The translations under genes were made by a program, and so were the position numbers. From JABSSA01 sp039984715 (GTDB lineage Bacteria > Pseudomonadota > Alphaproteobacteria > Rhodobacterales > Rhodobacteraceae), in assembly GCA_039984715.1 (NCBI GenBank), contig JBDWUA010000014.1, positions 248,001-312,000 of the forward strand: a DNA stretch of 64,000 nucleotides, in the 5' to 3' direction. This document shows, piece by piece, positions 62,300 through 64,000 of the stretch. Under the pieces are notes generated by a model. It did not search any database. It had not been told where the DNA came from and saw only the letters and a program-made list of their open reading frames with translations. The stretch's first letter is position 1, and each line of letters starts with the position of its first letter.

Positions 62300-63433
62300 C
62301 TATTCGGCTGCTCGATCGGCCGCCTTTTGTTCTGCATCCAGTGCCGATGCTTTTGCCTCTACCTGTTCGACAATGTGGTCAATCATCTTGTCGTTGTCCA
62401 TCTTATGGCTTTGTTTTCCAGCCAAATAGACCATTCCGTTGCCGGCTCCGCCGCCTGTAAATCCGACATCTGTCATCAACGCTTCGCCCGGACCATTCAC
62501 GACACACCCAATGATCGACAAGCTCATGGGTGTTTTGATGTGTTCCAAACGACGTTCCAACGCCTCAACTGTTTTGATGACGTCGAATCCTTGGCGCGCG
62601 CAGGACGGACAAGAGATGATATTGACGCCCCTGTGTCGTAATCCCAACGACTTCAGGATTTCAAAACCGACTTTCACCTCTTCCACTGGGTCAGCGCTTA
62701 GGCTGACACGGATTGTATCGCCTATGCCCATCCACAACAGGTTGCCCATTCCAATTGCAGATTTGATTGTGCCGCTGGTCAACCCACCGGCTTCCGTAAT
62801 CCCAAGGTGAATGGGCGCATCTGTCGCTTCCGCAAGAGCCTGATACGCAGCCGCAGCCATAAAGACGTCCGACGCTTTGCAGCTGATCTTGAAGTCGTGG
62901 AAATCGTTATCTTGCAGGAGTTTGATGTGATCTAGACCACTTTCGACCATCGCCTCAGGCGTCGGTTCCCCGTATTTTTCCAACAGGTGCTTTTCAAGGC
63001 TCCCGGCATTCACTCCGATCCGCATCGAACAATTATTGTCGCGCGCGGCCTTGATGACCTCGCGCACGCGTTCGGGGGTTCCTATGTTTCCGGGATTGAT
63101 CCGCAAACACGCCGCGCCCGCCTCAGCCGCTTCAATTCCGCGGCGGTAATGAAAATGGATGTCCGCAACCAAAGGCACCGGGCTTTCGGCGACAATCTCT
63201 TTTAACGCTTTTGAAGACTCTGCGTCGGGGACTGACACGCGAACAATATCCGCACCCGCCTCAGCCGCAGCTTGGATTTGTTTAACAGTCGCTGAAACAT
63301 CCGTCGTCAGCGTGTTCGTCATCGTCTGCACAGAGATCGGCGCGTCGCCCCCGACAGGCACATTGCCCACCATGACTTGACGGCTTTTGCGGCGGTAAAT
63401 GTTACGCCATGGGCGAATTTGATTAAGCGACAT
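62300..63433 (-). CDS. ispG: 4-hydroxy-3-methylbut-2-enyl diphosphate synthase
   Basis: An iron-sulfur enzyme of the MEP isoprenoid pathway that reduces MEcPP to HMBPP. 377 residues: a TIM-barrel domain (about 10-250; ADIHFHYRRGIEAAEAG) and a C-terminal cluster domain with the ligands in SCPSCARQGFD and CVVNGPGEA (three cysteines, one Glu). ATG 63433 follows a RodZ-like gene on the same strand, as is common in this group. The orphan kinase follows 10 bases later. Confidence 0.95.
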   Translation of the reverse strand: MSLNQIRPWRNIYRRKSRQVMVGNVPVGGDAPISVQTMTNTLTTDVSATVKQIQAAAEAGADIVRVSVPDAESSKALKEIVAESPVPLVADIHFHYRRGIEAAEAGAACLRINPGNIGTPERVREVIKAARDNNCSMRIGVNAGSLEKHLLEKYGEPTPEAMVESGLDHIKLLQDNDFHDFKISCKASDVFMAAAAYQALAEATDAPIHLGITEAGGLTSGTIKSAIGMGNLLWMGIGDTIRVSLSADPVEEVKVGFEILKSLGLRHRGVNIISCPSCARQGFDVIKTVEALERRLEHIKTPMSLSIIGCVVNGPGEALMTDVGFTGGGAGNGMVYLAGKQSHKMDNDKMIDHIVEQVEAKASALDAEQKAADRAAE

Positions 63434-63513
63434 AAAGTCCGCCCCTGCGCTGGTTCAATCTCATGTTAAGGATAAGCACTGGCCAGCCTTCCGGCAATGG
63501 CTCAGATCGCTTT

Positions 63514-64000
63514 CTAATCTGCGCTCGCATCCGTCGCTTGGGCTTCAGCGTAACGGATAAGGCCTTCATCGCTTCCGATTTCGACCGGATTATAGCTTTC
63601 TTGTAATCCAGCAATGGAAAGAGCAAGGCCAGAGGTGACGGCACCTGATGGACCAACCGGCCCATAAAACTTGTCACCCATCGCAAAGTAAATTCCACCG
63701 GAATTACCCGTACGCAATGTGGCGGCTTCTTCTGTCAAAGGCGCTTCCCAGGTTTCCCCTGGCAACATCACCTTTTCAAAAATCACGGTTCCATCTGCCG
63801 CGCGTACCCGAACCCAGCTGTCACGTACCGCAACCATGCGCAATGCAACGGCTGAGTCCTCAACAACTTGCGGCACTGTCAGCGCGTCTTGGGGTTTGCG
63901 ATCAAGTTGCGCCGTCAGAGTTTCTTCGCGCAACACCGCGTCGTCTTCTGATTGTGCGAAATTTCCAACCGACCGCGGATCAAGGGTCGCAATCGGTGCA
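63514..64000 (-). CDS. RodZ-like protein, C-terminal part (start beyond window)
   Basis: Open reading frame to the window end, 162 residues visible. The sequence matches the C-terminal DUF4115 domain of RodZ-type cytoskeletal proteins (SWVRVRAADGTVIFEKVMLP, GETWEAP, GNSGGIYFAMGD). RodZ links MreB to the cell wall and usually carries an N-terminal helix-turn-helix and a membrane helix, which lie beyond 64000. It is upstream of ispG on the same strand; the 80 bases between hold nothing visible. Confidence 0.82.
   Translation of the reverse strand, partial: APIATLDPRSVGNFAQSEDDAVLREETLTAQLDRKPQDALTVPQVVEDSAVALRMVAVRDSWVRVRAADGTVIFEKVMLPGETWEAPLTEEAATLRTGNSGGIYFAMGDKFYGPVGPSGAVTSGLALSIAGLQESYNPVEIGSDEGLIRYAEAQATDASAD

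Overview
The window is chromosomal DNA from a marine alphaproteobacterium, most likely a Roseobacter-group member of the Rhodobacterales. The grounds are family-level resemblances: a DksA whose zinc finger is reduced to one cysteine, a VPLPA-CTERM surface protein, a giant LamG/RTX/cadherin/Hint protein, a TRAP transporter, DUF2852 and DUF2927 proteins, and a dimethylglycine-dehydrogenase-like oxidase. Base composition looks moderate (low to mid 50s % G+C by eye, not computed). Gene order is mostly core chromosome, with short operons and many overlapping starts and stops. I saw no rRNA, CRISPR, insertion sequence or prophage.

Layout. 1-7.5 kb: shikimate kinase (cut by the window edge), a small membrane protein, a periplasmic protein and XerD, then a phosphoesterase-like protein, a CorC-type protein and two transporters. 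7.5-11 kb: a methylamine-type oxidase, a broken relic of a second copy, and MocA. 11-16.6 kb: the 1575-residue secreted RTX/Hint protein and a long non-coding stretch ending at tRNA-Leu(CAA). 16.8-21 kb: YqaA-like protein, DsbB, then an arginine-to-proline catabolic unit (Lrp-type regulator, arginase, ornithine cyclodeaminase) and DksA. 21-26 kb: MoxR ATPase and VWA protein with small genes between them, then a VPLPA-CTERM protein. 26-35.6 kb: M48 protease, PIN nuclease, RlmI-like methyltransferase, lipoprotein, GlnE, YbaK, DUF2852, RDD and an aminoacyl-protein transferase.

36-43.7 kb is a solute-uptake module. A three-gene TRAP transporter is transcribed away from a sensor kinase/response regulator pair, followed by a soluble protein that carries only a chemoreceptor-tip-like motif. 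43.7-46.8 kb is the acetolactate synthase operon, preceded by a promoter, a Leu/Val/Ile-rich leader peptide and an attenuator, with a lipoprotein gene inserted between the two enzyme subunits. 46.8-51.1 kb holds an XRE regulator, a 28-bp palindrome, a Rieske oxygenase with a small partner, and an amidase. 51.2-52.4 kb is an accessory-looking patch with a Thg1-like reverse (3'-5') tRNA polymerase and an unknown small gene. 52.5-64 kb returns to core cell biology: RF2, PBP1A, AmiC, an aminotransferase, an M48/TPR protease with a DsbA-like thiol protein, a sensor kinase, IspG and a RodZ-like protein cut by the window end.

The strongest points for follow-up are the ilv attenuator, the Thg1-like locus, the XRE-associated palindrome, the orphan chemoreceptor-tip protein, and the candidate minus-strand RNA near 35.6 kb. 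None of these could be tested by database search here.
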